This document shows positions 1 to 8,038 of a stretch of 35,899 bases of DNA, piece by piece. The DNA is from Caenibius sp964466155 (GTDB taxonomy: Bacteria; Pseudomonadota; Alphaproteobacteria; Sphingomonadales; Sphingomonadaceae): assembly GCA_964466155.1 (NCBI GenBank), contig CAYXMY010000015.1:1-35899 (forward strand). Reading direction: 5' to 3'. Below the pieces are notes generated by a model that did not search any database, was not told the origin of the DNA, and was given only the letters and a program-made list of their open reading frames with translations. Position 1 is the stretch's first letter; the number at the start of each line of letters is the position of its first letter. Both the position numbers and the translations under genes were made by a program.

Positions 1-136
1 TCAGGTACAGCGTCCCGATGTCCTTGTGGTTGGTCGACATGAACCAGCGGGCGAAAAAGCCCGGCTTGTGATCGTGATCGTGGTCATGCGCGTGATCTTC
101 TGCGTGACCCTGGAATGTTTCTGCGGTGGTTGCCAT
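1..136 (-). CDS. ctaD: Cytochrome c oxidase subunit I, N-terminal fragment (cut by window edge)
   Basis: Only the first 45 codons are in the window; the gene runs off the left edge. Reading from the ATG at 136, the protein begins MATTAETFQGHAEDHAHD, then has a His/Asp-rich stretch (six His between residues 11 and 23), then FFARWFMSTNHKDIGTLYL. The (F/M)STNHKDIGTLYL block is the conserved start of haem-copper oxidase subunit I, just before its first membrane helix. Subunit I carries haem a, haem a3 and CuB and reduces oxygen in the inner membrane. It lies 28 bases downstream of coxB on the same strand, so the two are almost certainly co-transcribed. The His-rich leader is longer than the family core needs and could bind metal, which is only a guess. 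The catalytic part cannot be judged here. Confidence 0.93.
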   Translation of the reverse strand, partial: MATTAETFQGHAEDHAHDHDHDHKPGFFARWFMSTNHKDIGTLYL

Positions 137-164
137 GACTAGCTCAACCTTATGCTTTTAGCTG

Positions 165-1274
165 TTATCGGGCCGCTGGGGCCGCGGGAGCCTGACCGGC
201 AGGAGCTGCCGCCGGGGCAGCAGCGGGGGCTTGACCGGCCGGAGCAGGTGCTGCGGGAGCCCCCTCCTTCGCCGGAGCGGCAGCGGCAGGAGCCGGTGCG
301 GCGGCCGATTCAGCCTTGGGCTTGCTCAGCGCACCGCCTTTCGACAGCAGCCACTTGTTGAAGTCCGCACGCGACCGGGCTTCGATGGCGATCGGCATGT
401 ATCCGTGCTTCACACCGCACAGTTCGGAACACTGGCCGTAATAGACGCCCGGTTCCTTGATAAAGAGCATCTTCTCGTTAACGCGCCCCGGCACCGCGTC
501 GAGCTTGAACCAGAGCGAGGGAATGGCGAACGAGTGGATGACGTCGGAAGCCGTGATCAGCAGGCGGATCGGCTCCCCGGCGGGCAGAACCAGGCGGTTG
601 TCCACTTCAAGCTGCGCCGGGCCATCCGACGGATCGGTGCCGACATTGCGCACGCCCGCATTGACGATCGGGCGCCCTTCTTCGTTCAGCATCTTCGAAT
701 CGAATTCGACGTCGCCGTTATCGGGGAAGCTATAGGTCCAGAACCACTGGTTACCCGTCACCTTCACCGTCAGCGCATTGGCCGGGGGCGATTTGTACTG
801 CTTGGCCAGAAGATCGATCGACGGCACCGCGATACCGACGAGAATCAGCACCGGCACCAGCGTCCAGATCACTTCGATCAGCGTGTTATGGCTGGTTTTT
901 GAAGGATTCGGGTTGGCGCGGCGATTGAACCGCACGATCACGTACAGCAACAGCACGAGCACGAGCAGCGAAATGGCCGCGATGACGGGCATCAGCACGG
1001 CATCGTGCATCCACAATGCGTAATCGCCGTTGGGCGAATACTGATTCTGGAAAAAGATGCCGCCATCGACCGGCATGCCCTTGCCCGGAGTCGGCGCCAT
1101 GCGGGCAACCGCCTCGGCAGCGGGAGCCGCCGCTGCCGCAGGTGCGGCAGCCGGAGCCGCCGCGGGCGCAGCTGCCTGGGCAAAGGCCGCTTGCGGCAAA
1201 GCCAGCGACATCAAAGCCAACACACTGTTTACAGATACTTTTATCCCATTTCGGGCACGTACGGCGAAATTCAT
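165..1274 (-). CDS. coxB: Cytochrome c oxidase subunit II
   Basis: Subunit II of the aa3-type oxidase takes electrons from cytochrome c through its dinuclear CuA centre. Numbered from the ATG at 1274 (369 aa), there is a signal peptide ending near AFAQ (residue 33), two membrane helices (about 93-116 and 135-156), the GNQWFWTYSF aromatic patch (about 174) and a complete CuA site: His247 in IHSFAIPS and Cys282, Glu284, Cys286, His290 and Met293 in YGQCSELCGVKHGYM. The last 50 or so residues are almost only Ala, Pro and Gly, and another Ala/Pro stretch follows the signal peptide. An in-frame ATG at 1295 would add seven residues, but the one at 1274 has a GGAAAG ribosome site at good distance and gives a cleaner signal peptide. 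ctaD follows 28 bases downstream. Confidence 0.95.
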   Translation of the reverse strand: MNFAVRARNGIKVSVNSVLALMSLALPQAAFAQAAAPAAAPAAAPAAAAAPAAEAVARMAPTPGKGMPVDGGIFFQNQYSPNGDYALWMHDAVLMPVIAAISLLVLVLLLYVIVRFNRRANPNPSKTSHNTLIEVIWTLVPVLILVGIAVPSIDLLAKQYKSPPANALTVKVTGNQWFWTYSFPDNGDVEFDSKMLNEEGRPIVNAGVRNVGTDPSDGPAQLEVDNRLVLPAGEPIRLLITASDVIHSFAIPSLWFKLDAVPGRVNEKMLFIKEPGVYYGQCSELCGVKHGYMPIAIEARSRADFNKWLLSKGGALSKPKAESAAAPAPAAAAPAKEGAPAAPAPAGQAPAAAPAAAPAGQAPAAPAAR

Positions 1275-1462
1275 TTTTTGACGCTTTCCGCTCATTGCTA
1301 CTGGGTTGCAGGCAACCCATCTCCCCCCCCAGCGGGGCTTTCATTGCTTGGGCTATACGCGCGCTTGCCCCATGCCTCAAGCGCTTCTAGGGATATTTTT
1401 GACCGTTGCCGGCGATGCTTGCCGGTCGCTTTACCTATCCTGCCGACAAACCAATCGAGACA

Positions 1463-2050
1463 ATGATGATGACTGAAGACGAGGTGCTTTCCGAGTTCCG
1501 CGCCAGCGAAGCGCTGCTGGAAGGCCATTTCCTGCTTTCTTCGGGGCGCCACAGCGCGCACTATCTGCAATGCGCGCGCGTGTTGATGAACCCGGATCGC
1601 GCGGCGCGCCTGGCCGTGGCGGTGGCCCAGAAAATTCCGCGCGAAATTCGTCTGCAGATCACAAAGGTCGTATCGCCCGCCATGGGCGGCGTGGTCATCG
1701 GCCAGGAAGTCGGCCGGGCCTTGGGGGTCGACGCAATGTTCGTCGAGCGCCCCACCGGGACTTTCGAGCTGCGCCGCGGTTTCACACTGGCCGAGGGCGA
1801 TAAGGTCCTGATGGTCGAAGATGTGGTCACCACCGGCCTGTCATCGCGCGAAGCGATGGACGCCATCGCCAGGGAAGGCGGACAAGTGATCGCGGCGGCT
1901 TCGCTGGTCGACCGTTCCGGCGGCACCGCGAATCTCGGGGTTCCGTTCTTTCCGCTGGTCGAACTGAACTTCCCGACTTACGCGGAAGGCGAAGTGCCCG
2001 CGGCGCTCGCCGCCATTCCGGCCAGCAAGCCCGGCAGCCGCAGCAAGTAA
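1463..2050 (+). CDS. pyrE: Orotate phosphoribosyltransferase
   Basis: PyrE joins orotate to PRPP to give OMP, the fifth step of pyrimidine synthesis, in the cytoplasm. The 195-residue protein has the family's LLSSGRHSAHY segment near the start, the VVSPAMGGVVIGQEVG region, and the PRPP-binding loop VEDVVTTG at about 118-125. Three ATG codons stand in a row (1463, 1466, 1469). An in-frame ATG at 1406 would add 19 residues (MPAMLAGRFTYPADKPIET) that do not look like family sequence, so a start in the triplet is preferred; which of the three is used cannot be told. The gene opens a plus-strand run with pdxJ 11 bases downstream and diverges from coxB. Confidence 0.94.
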   Translation: MMMTEDEVLSEFRASEALLEGHFLLSSGRHSAHYLQCARVLMNPDRAARLAVAVAQKIPREIRLQITKVVSPAMGGVVIGQEVGRALGVDAMFVERPTGTFELRRGFTLAEGDKVLMVEDVVTTGLSSREAMDAIAREGGQVIAAASLVDRSGGTANLGVPFFPLVELNFPTYAEGEVPAALAAIPASKPGSRSK

Positions 2051-2061
2051 CGGATCGAAAG

Positions 2062-2808
2062 ATGAACGCCGCCATGCCCATCCCCGGCAAGCTGCGCCTC
2101 GGCGTCAATATCGACCATGTGGCGACGATCCGGAACGCGCGGGGCGGCGATCACCCCGATCCGGTGCGCGCGGCCGAAATCGTCGCGATGGCCGGAGGGG
2201 ACGGAATCACCGCCCACTTGCGCGAAGACCGCCGCCATATCCGCGATGAAGACATCGCCCGCATCCAGGCGGCGACCGGGCTGCCGCTCAATCTGGAAAT
2301 GGCGGCGACCGGCGAAATGCTGGCCATCGCCCTGCGGCACAGGCCGCATGCCGCCTGCATCGTGCCCGAAAAGCGCGAGGAACGGACGACCGAAGGCGGT
2401 CTCGACGCCGCCGGGCACATAGCGCAACTGGCCCCCATCGTCGCCCGGCTTGGCGATGCCGGGGTCCGCGTCAGCCTGTTCATCGGCCCAGAAATCCGCC
2501 AACTGGAAGCCGCGATGCAGTTGAACGTGCCGGTGGTGGAATTTCATACCGGCGAATACGCTCATGCCAGCGGGGAACAACGCACGGCGGAACTCAGGCG
2601 CATTGCGGATATGGCCGCTCTTGCCGCGCGCAACGGCATCGAACCCCATGCCGGGCACGGCCTCACTTACGACAATGTTCAGCCGATTGCCGCGATCCCG
2701 CAGATCGCGGAACTCAATATCGGCCATTACCTTATCGGGGAGGCGGTGTTCATCGGGCTCGAAGCCGCGATCAGGCAAATGCGCGCCCTGATGGACGACG
2801 CACGGTGA
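2062..2808 (+). CDS. pdxJ: Pyridoxine 5'-phosphate synthase
   Basis: PdxJ condenses 3-amino-2-oxopropyl phosphate with deoxyxylulose 5-phosphate to make pyridoxine 5'-phosphate, the last ring-forming step of DXP-dependent vitamin B6 synthesis. The 248-residue product has the hallmark RLGVNIDHVATIRNARGG block (residues 12-29), HLREDRRHI (about 56), the EFHTGEYA segment, HAGHGLTYDN and the C-terminal ELNIGHYLIGEAVFIGL strand-loop of this TIM barrel, at normal family length. The ATG at 2062 has a purine-rich site (GGATCGAAAG) just before it. It sits 11 bases after pyrE and 49 bases before acpS, an order common in alphaproteobacteria. It supplies the cofactor used by serC and lysA in this same window. 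Confidence 0.96.
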   Translation: MNAAMPIPGKLRLGVNIDHVATIRNARGGDHPDPVRAAEIVAMAGGDGITAHLREDRRHIRDEDIARIQAATGLPLNLEMAATGEMLAIALRHRPHAACIVPEKREERTTEGGLDAAGHIAQLAPIVARLGDAGVRVSLFIGPEIRQLEAAMQLNVPVVEFHTGEYAHASGEQRTAELRRIADMAALAARNGIEPHAGHGLTYDNVQPIAAIPQIAELNIGHYLIGEAVFIGLEAAIRQMRALMDDAR

Positions 2809-2857
2809 TCGGGGATAGCGGCCTGCCGCAGCCCACTCTGGCACGAAAGGTGGCGTC

Positions 2858-3259
2858 ATGATTATCGGCATGGGTTCCGACCTCTGCAATATCGAGCGTA
2901 TCCAGGCCTCGCTCGACCGGTTCGGGGAACGCTTCGAACAGCGGGTGTTCACCGATCTGGAACAGGCCAAGGCCGCCCGCCGCCCCTTCACCAAAGCCGG
3001 GACGCTGGCCAAGCGCTTCGCCGCCAAGGAAGCCTTTTCCAAGGCGGTCGGCACCGGCTTTCGCGCGGGCGTATTCATGAAGGACATTGGCGTTATCAAT
3101 GCACCATCGGGTGCGCCCACTCTCGCCCTTACCGGCGGCGCGGCGGCGCGGCTTGCGGCGATCACGCCGGACGGCCATGAAGCCGTCGTTCATCTTACTC
3201 TCACCGACGATCATCCATGGGCGCAGGCCTTTGTCGTCATAGAAGCGCGGAAATTGTGA
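2858..3259 (+). CDS. acpS: Holo-[acyl-carrier-protein] synthase
   Basis: AcpS moves the 4'-phosphopantetheine arm from CoA to acyl carrier protein, which fatty acid synthesis depends on. The 133-residue protein shows the N-terminal MIIGMGSDLCNIERI with the magnesium ligand Asp8, and RFAAKEAFSKA with the second ligand Glu58, both at textbook positions. A GAAAGGTGG ribosome site precedes the ATG. The stop codon overlaps the likely GTG start of lepB by four bases (GTGA), so the two are probably translationally coupled. Nothing about the gene is unusual. Confidence 0.95.
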   Translation: MIIGMGSDLCNIERIQASLDRFGERFEQRVFTDLEQAKAARRPFTKAGTLAKRFAAKEAFSKAVGTGFRAGVFMKDIGVINAPSGAPTLALTGGAAARLAAITPDGHEAVVHLTLTDDHPWAQAFVVIEARKL

Positions 3260-4161
3260 CCGACCATTCCGATACCCCCACTCCCTCCCCGTCGACCGAT
3301 AAAGCGGACACTCCGCCGGAGAAGGTCAACTGGCTGGTCGAAATCCGCGGTCTCGTGCTCATGCTGCTGGCCGTGCTTGCCTTTCACAGCTTTATCGCGA
3401 AGCCGTTCTACATCCCTTCGCAATCGATGATGCCCAATCTTCTGGTGGGCGACCGGCTGGTGGTGAGCAAGTATCCCTATGGCTGGAGCTGGGTTTCCGC
3501 CTCGTTCCACATCCTGCCCCGGAGTAGCTGGCGAATCGCGGGCGGCACGCCCGAATATGGCGATATCGTGATCGTCGTCCCGCCGGACCGCGACGAGGAT
3601 TATATCAAGCGCGTCGTCGCCTTGCCGGGGGATCGCATCGCCGTGCTCAACGGCCAGATCATCCTCAACGGCAAGCCGATAACGCAAACGATCGAACCCC
3701 CGCTCGAACTGCCGGTGGAACCGAATGCCCCCTGTGCGCCTGAGGATTATCCCAACCTCAAGGTGCGCAAGCCTTCGGGCAAGGAAATCTGCGAATTGCC
3801 GCTGCTGCGCGAAACGCTGCCCAACGGTGCCACTTACGTGGTGATCGACCATATGCAGCAACCGCTCGACAACGTGCCGGAAATCACCGTGCCCAAGGAT
3901 CACGTGTTCCTGATGGGCGACAATCGCGATCATTCGGCGGACAGCCGTGCGGAAACCTGGGAACGCGGCCTAGGCGGCCCAGGGCCGCTTGCCAATGTCG
4001 GCGGGCGAGCGGCATTTATCACCATCTCGCTCAACGGCACCGAAACGCTCAACCCGCTGACCTGGTGGAACGCCCTACGCGGAGAGCGGGCCTTCACCAG
4101 CCTGCGCCCCGCCATCATTAAGCCGGTGGCCAAGCCCGCTGCCGCCAAGACGGGGCAATAA
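3256..4161 (+). CDS. lepB: Signal peptidase I
   Basis: LepB is the membrane protease that cuts signal peptides from exported proteins on the periplasmic face of the inner membrane. From the GTG at 3256 the protein is 301 residues, with one membrane helix at about 31-49, the nucleophile Ser57 in PSQSMMPNLLVGDRL, the general base Lys118 in YIKRVVALPGDR, and the MGDNRDHSADSR box. An ATG at 3217 in the same frame would lie deep inside acpS and add an unlikely leader, so GTG overlapping the acpS stop is preferred. The protein has a Pro/Ser/Thr-rich N-terminus and one long insertion around residues 150-190 with several Cys. The next gene starts seven bases after the stop. Confidence 0.94.
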   Translation: MTDHSDTPTPSPSTDKADTPPEKVNWLVEIRGLVLMLLAVLAFHSFIAKPFYIPSQSMMPNLLVGDRLVVSKYPYGWSWVSASFHILPRSSWRIAGGTPEYGDIVIVVPPDRDEDYIKRVVALPGDRIAVLNGQIILNGKPITQTIEPPLELPVEPNAPCAPEDYPNLKVRKPSGKEICELPLLRETLPNGATYVVIDHMQQPLDNVPEITVPKDHVFLMGDNRDHSADSRAETWERGLGGPGPLANVGGRAAFITISLNGTETLNPLTWWNALRGERAFTSLRPAIIKPVAKPAAAKTGQ

Positions 4162-4168
4162 ACCGGTC

Positions 4169-5290
4169 GTGGCGCGCAAGTTCCTCTATCTCGTCGCGAT
4201 CCTGATCGCATTGGTGATCGCGGCGTCCTTCGCGCTGTCGCTGTGGTCGACGGAACTGTCGCGCCTCGCCTTCGTGCCACGCAGCACATTCGCGCAGCAG
4301 CCTGCGCTGGCGGCGAACACATATGAGAATCGCGCGATGTGGCTTGCCCGTCCCGGCATGGGGGCAAACGATCCGGCACATTGGCAGCCGAAAGGCGCAA
4401 AGCCTGCCGCCACTGCACCAGCCACCCCCTTTGCAGTCTTTTTCGTGCACCCGACCAGCTACCTGCGGGCTTCGGCCTGGAATGCGCCGCTGGACGACAG
4501 CGAATCGCAGGATCGGGCGCGCCTGTTCGTCCGCGCCATGGCCAGCCCCTTCGCGCGTGGGGGGCAGGTTTGGGCTCCGCGCTATCGCCAGGCTGCATTC
4601 GGCGCCTTTCTGACGGACAAGCCGGATGGGCAGAAGGCGCTCGATGCGGCCTATCGCGATGTGACGCTGGCGTTCGATCGGTTCCTGGCGGAAGCGCCGA
4701 AAGATGCGCCCATCGTTCTGGTCGGCCATAGTCAGGGTGCGCACCATCTGATCCGGTTACTGCACGACCGGGTGGCCGGAACTCCGCTCACCAGCCGGAT
4801 TGCGGCGGCATATGCGATTGGCTGGCCGATTTCGCTGGAGCACGATCTTCCCGCCCTTGGCCTTCCTGCCTGCACGCGGGCGGACCAGGCGGGTTGCGTC
4901 CTAAGCTGGCTGAGCTTTGCCGAACCGGCCGATCCGGCGATGCTGCTCGACCTGTGGCGCAAGGCGCCGGGGCTGGATGGCAAACCGCACGGCACCGGCC
5001 CGATCCTCTGCTCCAACCCGCTCACGGGAGAACAGGGTGGCGATGCCCCGGCAAGCGCCAATCTGGGCACGCTCAAACCCGATGCCGATCTCCGGAACGG
5101 GGAACTCGTGGCCAAAGCGGTGGGGGCCAGGTGCGACAAGCAGGGCCTGCTGCTGATCGGCGATCCGCCGGACATGGGTCCCTATGTTCTGCCCGGCAAC
5201 AATTATCACGTTTACGATATCCCCCTGTTCTGGGCGAATGTCGAAGCAGACGCGGAACGCCGCGCCGCAGCCTGGAAAGCCGCCCAATGA
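4169..5290 (+). CDS. DUF3089-like alpha/beta hydrolase, membrane anchored
   Basis: This 373-residue protein starts with GTG seven bases after lepB. It has an N-terminal hydrophobic segment (about 5-25) that would anchor it or act as an uncleaved signal. The rest looks like an alpha/beta hydrolase of the DUF3089 type: VFFVHPTSYL (about 90-99), WAPRYRQAAF (about 135), and a nucleophile elbow VGHSQGAHHL with Ser188. The C-terminal NNYHVYDIPLFW could carry the catalytic His. The substrate is unknown; an esterase or lipase-like role at the cell envelope is inferred from the fold and the leader. The stop overlaps the start of ruvX (ATGA). Assignment to DUF3089 is from memory of the motif pattern, not a search. 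Confidence 0.8.
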   Translation: MARKFLYLVAILIALVIAASFALSLWSTELSRLAFVPRSTFAQQPALAANTYENRAMWLARPGMGANDPAHWQPKGAKPAATAPATPFAVFFVHPTSYLRASAWNAPLDDSESQDRARLFVRAMASPFARGGQVWAPRYRQAAFGAFLTDKPDGQKALDAAYRDVTLAFDRFLAEAPKDAPIVLVGHSQGAHHLIRLLHDRVAGTPLTSRIAAAYAIGWPISLEHDLPALGLPACTRADQAGCVLSWLSFAEPADPAMLLDLWRKAPGLDGKPHGTGPILCSNPLTGEQGGDAPASANLGTLKPDADLRNGELVAKAVGARCDKQGLLLIGDPPDMGPYVLPGNNYHVYDIPLFWANVEADAERRAAAWKAAQ

Positions 5291-5754
5291 TCACGCAGAT
5301 GGCTTTCGCATTTTCCGAAGCGCTGCCCGATGGCGGGGTGCTGCTCGGGCTGGACCCCGGCACCAAGACCATCGGCACCGCCTTCTGCGATGCCGGATGG
5401 CGTTTCGCCTCCCCCGGCAAGACACTGCCGCGCGGCAAGTTCGCCCGTGATAAGGCCGTGCTGGAAAGCCTGATCGCGGAACGTTCGGCCAAAGGGATCG
5501 TCATCGGCCTGCCGCTCAACATGGATGGCAGCGAAGGCCCCCGCGCGCAGGCATCGCGCGCCTTCGCCCGCAATCTCGAAGCGCTCGGCCTGCCGATCCT
5601 GTTGTGGGACGAACGCTGGTCCACCGCCAGCGCCGAACGCGGCCTGATCGAACAGGATATGAGCCGGGCCAAACGGGCGGAACGAATTGATTCGGCCGCC
5701 GCCGCTGTCATCCTGCAGGGCGCTATCGATGCCCTTGCGGGCGCGGCGTTCTAG
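5287..5754 (+). CDS. ruvX: Putative pre-16S rRNA nuclease / Holliday junction resolvase-like RuvX (YqgF)
   Basis: RuvX/YqgF is an RNase H-fold nuclease implicated in trimming the 5' end of 16S rRNA precursor. The 155-residue product shows the fold's acidic sites: LLGLDPGTKTIG with Asp23, VIGLPLNMDGSEG (about 75), LWDERWSTASAE (about 114-125) and RIDSAAAAVILQ near the end. The ATG overlaps the previous stop codon (ATGA), so it is probably coupled to the hydrolase gene. Its stop codon shares the palindrome CTAG with the stop codon of the converging siroheme synthase gene. Family length and motifs are normal. Confidence 0.93.
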   Translation: MITQMAFAFSEALPDGGVLLGLDPGTKTIGTAFCDAGWRFASPGKTLPRGKFARDKAVLESLIAERSAKGIVIGLPLNMDGSEGPRAQASRAFARNLEALGLPILLWDERWSTASAERGLIEQDMSRAKRAERIDSAAAAVILQGAIDALAGAAF

Positions 5755-6527
5755 TTTGTCCGCCGAAGGACAATCACCAGCCCATCCGGTTCCGGGCCTG
5801 AAAGCGGCAGGACGAAACGCTGCGCATCGGCGCGGGCGCGGTTGAGGATCGCTTCCGGCACCGCCGGATCGTGCACAATCGCATCGGCGGAACCGAGCAG
5901 GCGCGCCTGCCGCAAGGTAAGATCTTCAGGATCGTCGCTGGTGAGAGCGATTTCGCAGCGCCCTGCGGGGGGCCCCTGCCCCCCCGTTTTCACGAGCCAG
6001 GCATCGACCGCTTCGGCTTCATGATCGCGCAGCGGATCGAGCATTCCTCCCTCCGCCAGCGCCGCATCGAGCGCGCGGCGGCGATCCCCCGCATCGGGCC
6101 AGCGACGGCGCATCGCGGCACGCGCTTGCTGCAACCGGTCCGCCAGCACACCGAGCATCTGCGGCAGCAAGGCATCGAGCCTGAGGCGCAGCGCCTTGGC
6201 CAGCCCCGCCGATGCCCCGCCCGTGCCGATGGCGACCAGCACCGGATCGCGGTCGAGCACGCTCGGCACCATGAAATCGCACAATTCCGGACGATCCGGC
6301 ACATTCACTAGCAAGCCCAGATATTTGAGCCGCCTTACCGCTGCCCGCGCTTCGCCTTCATTCTCCAGTGCGACGAAAGCCAGTTTCGCGCCATGCGCTT
6401 CCGGCTCGTCCACCGGCACACCGCCCGCGCGCTCGACAAGCCGCCGCTTCGCCTCCGCCACGCTCCCCTCACCCAGGACAACCACCCGTTGCCCTGCAAT
6501 GCGATGGAAGAGCGGCAAGCTCTGCAT
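5751..6527 (-). CDS. cysG: Siroheme synthase, dehydrogenase/ferrochelatase part with a vestigial methyltransferase tail
   Basis: Residues 1 to about 175 match the N-terminal half of CysG (like Met8/SirC), which oxidises precorrin-2 with NAD and can insert iron to make siroheme for sulfite or nitrite reductase. Visible are SLPLFHRIAGQRVVVLGEG, VPSVLDRDPVLVAIGTGGAS and an Arg-rich dimerisation region. The last 80 residues (from about 179) still resemble the first part of the uroporphyrinogen-III methyltransferase domain: DDPEDLTLRQARLLGSADAI and DPAVPEAILNRARADAQRF. The glycine-rich SAM loop expected at the start of that domain is gone and the rest of the domain is absent. So methylation must come from another gene. 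The start overlaps the lysA stop (TGATG) and the gene belongs to the argH-lysA operon. Confidence 0.85.
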   Translation of the reverse strand: MQSLPLFHRIAGQRVVVLGEGSVAEAKRRLVERAGGVPVDEPEAHGAKLAFVALENEGEARAAVRRLKYLGLLVNVPDRPELCDFMVPSVLDRDPVLVAIGTGGASAGLAKALRLRLDALLPQMLGVLADRLQQARAAMRRRWPDAGDRRRALDAALAEGGMLDPLRDHEAEAVDAWLVKTGGQGPPAGRCEIALTSDDPEDLTLRQARLLGSADAIVHDPAVPEAILNRARADAQRFVLPLSGPEPDGLVIVLRRTN

Positions 6528-7792
6528 CAGGCCGCCAGCCAGTCCGGTATGCGTTCGGCCGCCAGCACGGTTTCCGGTTCGATCCGTTCAGCCACCACTG
6601 CCCACCGGTCCCCATCGACCAGCACTTCGGGAACCAGCGCCCGGCTGTTGTATGTGTTGGCCATGGTCGCGCCGTAAGCGCCTGCGGTGCGGAACACGCC
6701 CAGATCGCCCGCCTTCACCGTATCGATCACGCGCCCCATGGCGAAAGTGTCGGAACTTTCGCAGATCGGGCCGACGATATGGGCGGTCATGGTTTCACCC
6801 GTCGGACGCACGGCGGCGAAATCGTGCCAGGCATCATACATCGCCGGGCGCACCAGATCGTTCATCGCCGCATCGACGACCACGAACGGCACCGTCACGC
6901 CCTGCTTCACGCGGATCACCTCAGTCACCAGAACGCCCGCGTTGCCGGTGATTACCCGGCCCGGCTCGAACATGATCGTGGCATCCCAATCGCGGGTGAC
7001 CTGCGCAACCATCGCCGCATAATCCTGCGGCCCGGGCAATTCCTCGCCCAGCTTGTAGGGCACGCCGAGCCCGCCGCCGAGGTCCATATGCGTCACGCTA
7101 TGCCCCGCCGCGCGCAATTCGCGCATCAGGCCGCCCATTTTGACGAACGCCTGACGCGACGGTTCGAGATCGGTGATCTGGCTGCCGATATGCACAGCCA
7201 GCCCACGCACGGTCAGCCCGTCCAGCGCGGAGAGGCGGGCATAGATTCCCGCCGCCCGGTCATAAGCCACACCGAACTTGTTTTCCGCCTTGCCGGTCGA
7301 AATCTTGGCGTGGGTGCGGGCATCGACATTGGGGTTGACGCGCAGCGCGCACACGGCCCGCTCGCCCATGGCGGCCGCAATCGCCGCCAATTCGATGCCT
7401 TCTTCCTCGCTTTCCAGATTGAACTGGCCGATGCCCGCCTTCACCGCGGCGGTCAGTTCGCGCCGGCTCTTGCCCACGCCGGAAAAGACGATGTCCGCCG
7501 CCGGTATGCCCGCGGCCAGTGCCCGGTTCATTTCCCCTTCGGAAACGACATCCGCGCCATATCCTTCGTTCTTCAGCACGCGCAGAACGGCGAGATTGGG
7601 ATTGGATTTCACCGCAAACGCCAGATGCATCCGGGGCAGAACCGCCGCCAGCGCATCACGGAACACGGCGGCATGGCGCGCCAGCGTGGCGCGTGAATAG
7701 ACATAGACCGGCGTTCCCACTTCCGCGGCGATCCGGTCCAACGGCACGTCCTCGGCATGGAGAACGCCGTTCTTCAACTCGAAATAATCCAT
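6527..7792 (-). CDS. lysA: Diaminopimelate decarboxylase
   Basis: LysA removes CO2 from meso-diaminopimelate to make lysine, using PLP. The 421-residue protein has the PLP lysine in FAVKSNPN (Lys62), the GADVVSEGE segment, HIGSQITD, the glycine-rich phosphate loop DLGGGLGVPY, MFEPGRVI and the active-site Cys in VGPICESSD, followed by AGAYGATMANTYNSR. All hallmark blocks are present at normal length. It lies three bases after the small lipoprotein gene and one base overlaps the start of the siroheme synthase gene, so the four genes from argH down are one transcription unit. Confidence 0.97.
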   Translation of the reverse strand: MDYFELKNGVLHAEDVPLDRIAAEVGTPVYVYSRATLARHAAVFRDALAAVLPRMHLAFAVKSNPNLAVLRVLKNEGYGADVVSEGEMNRALAAGIPAADIVFSGVGKSRRELTAAVKAGIGQFNLESEEEGIELAAIAAAMGERAVCALRVNPNVDARTHAKISTGKAENKFGVAYDRAAGIYARLSALDGLTVRGLAVHIGSQITDLEPSRQAFVKMGGLMRELRAAGHSVTHMDLGGGLGVPYKLGEELPGPQDYAAMVAQVTRDWDATIMFEPGRVITGNAGVLVTEVIRVKQGVTVPFVVVDAAMNDLVRPAMYDAWHDFAAVRPTGETMTAHIVGPICESSDTFAMGRVIDTVKAGDLGVFRTAGAYGATMANTYNSRALVPEVLVDGDRWAVVAERIEPETVLAAERIPDWLAA

Positions 7793-7795
7793 GTA

Positions 7796-8035
7796 TCAGC
7801 CTTCAGGGGGGATATCGAAAGGGTCTTCCTTGCGGTCTTCCGAACGCGTGCGCAGTTCGACGCTGCGGCCGGGGTCCGCCTGGACCGGCACGCGCAGCAG
7901 ATCGTCCGTCGATTTGGGTTGATCCGCGCCATAGGGCGCTGGCGGCAATGTGTGCCCCTTGGCCGGTTTCAGCGGCCCTTCCGAACCGCACGCAGCCAGC
8001 GCCAGCAACAACGAAACAGCAATCAGGCGGCGCAT
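7796..8035 (-). CDS. lptM: Small lipoprotein, LptM-like
   Basis: A 79-residue lipoprotein: basic MRR, hydrophobic core, and the lipobox LALAAC with Cys16 as the lipidated residue. Right after the Cys comes GSEGPLKPAKG, which fits the C-G-x-x-G-P-L-x-x-P signature of the LptM (YifL) family. LptM helps the outer-membrane LPS transporter LptDE mature by aiding disulfide formation in LptD. The remainder is polar and Pro-rich, as in LptM. The position between argH (three bases upstream) and lysA (three bases downstream) is also the usual home of this family in proteobacteria. The function is inferred from motif and synteny; whether the role holds in this group is unproven. Confidence 0.75.
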   Translation of the reverse strand: MRRLIAVSLLLALAACGSEGPLKPAKGHTLPPAPYGADQPKSTDDLLRVPVQADPGRSVELRTRSEDRKEDPFDIPPEG

Positions 8036-8038
8036 CGG

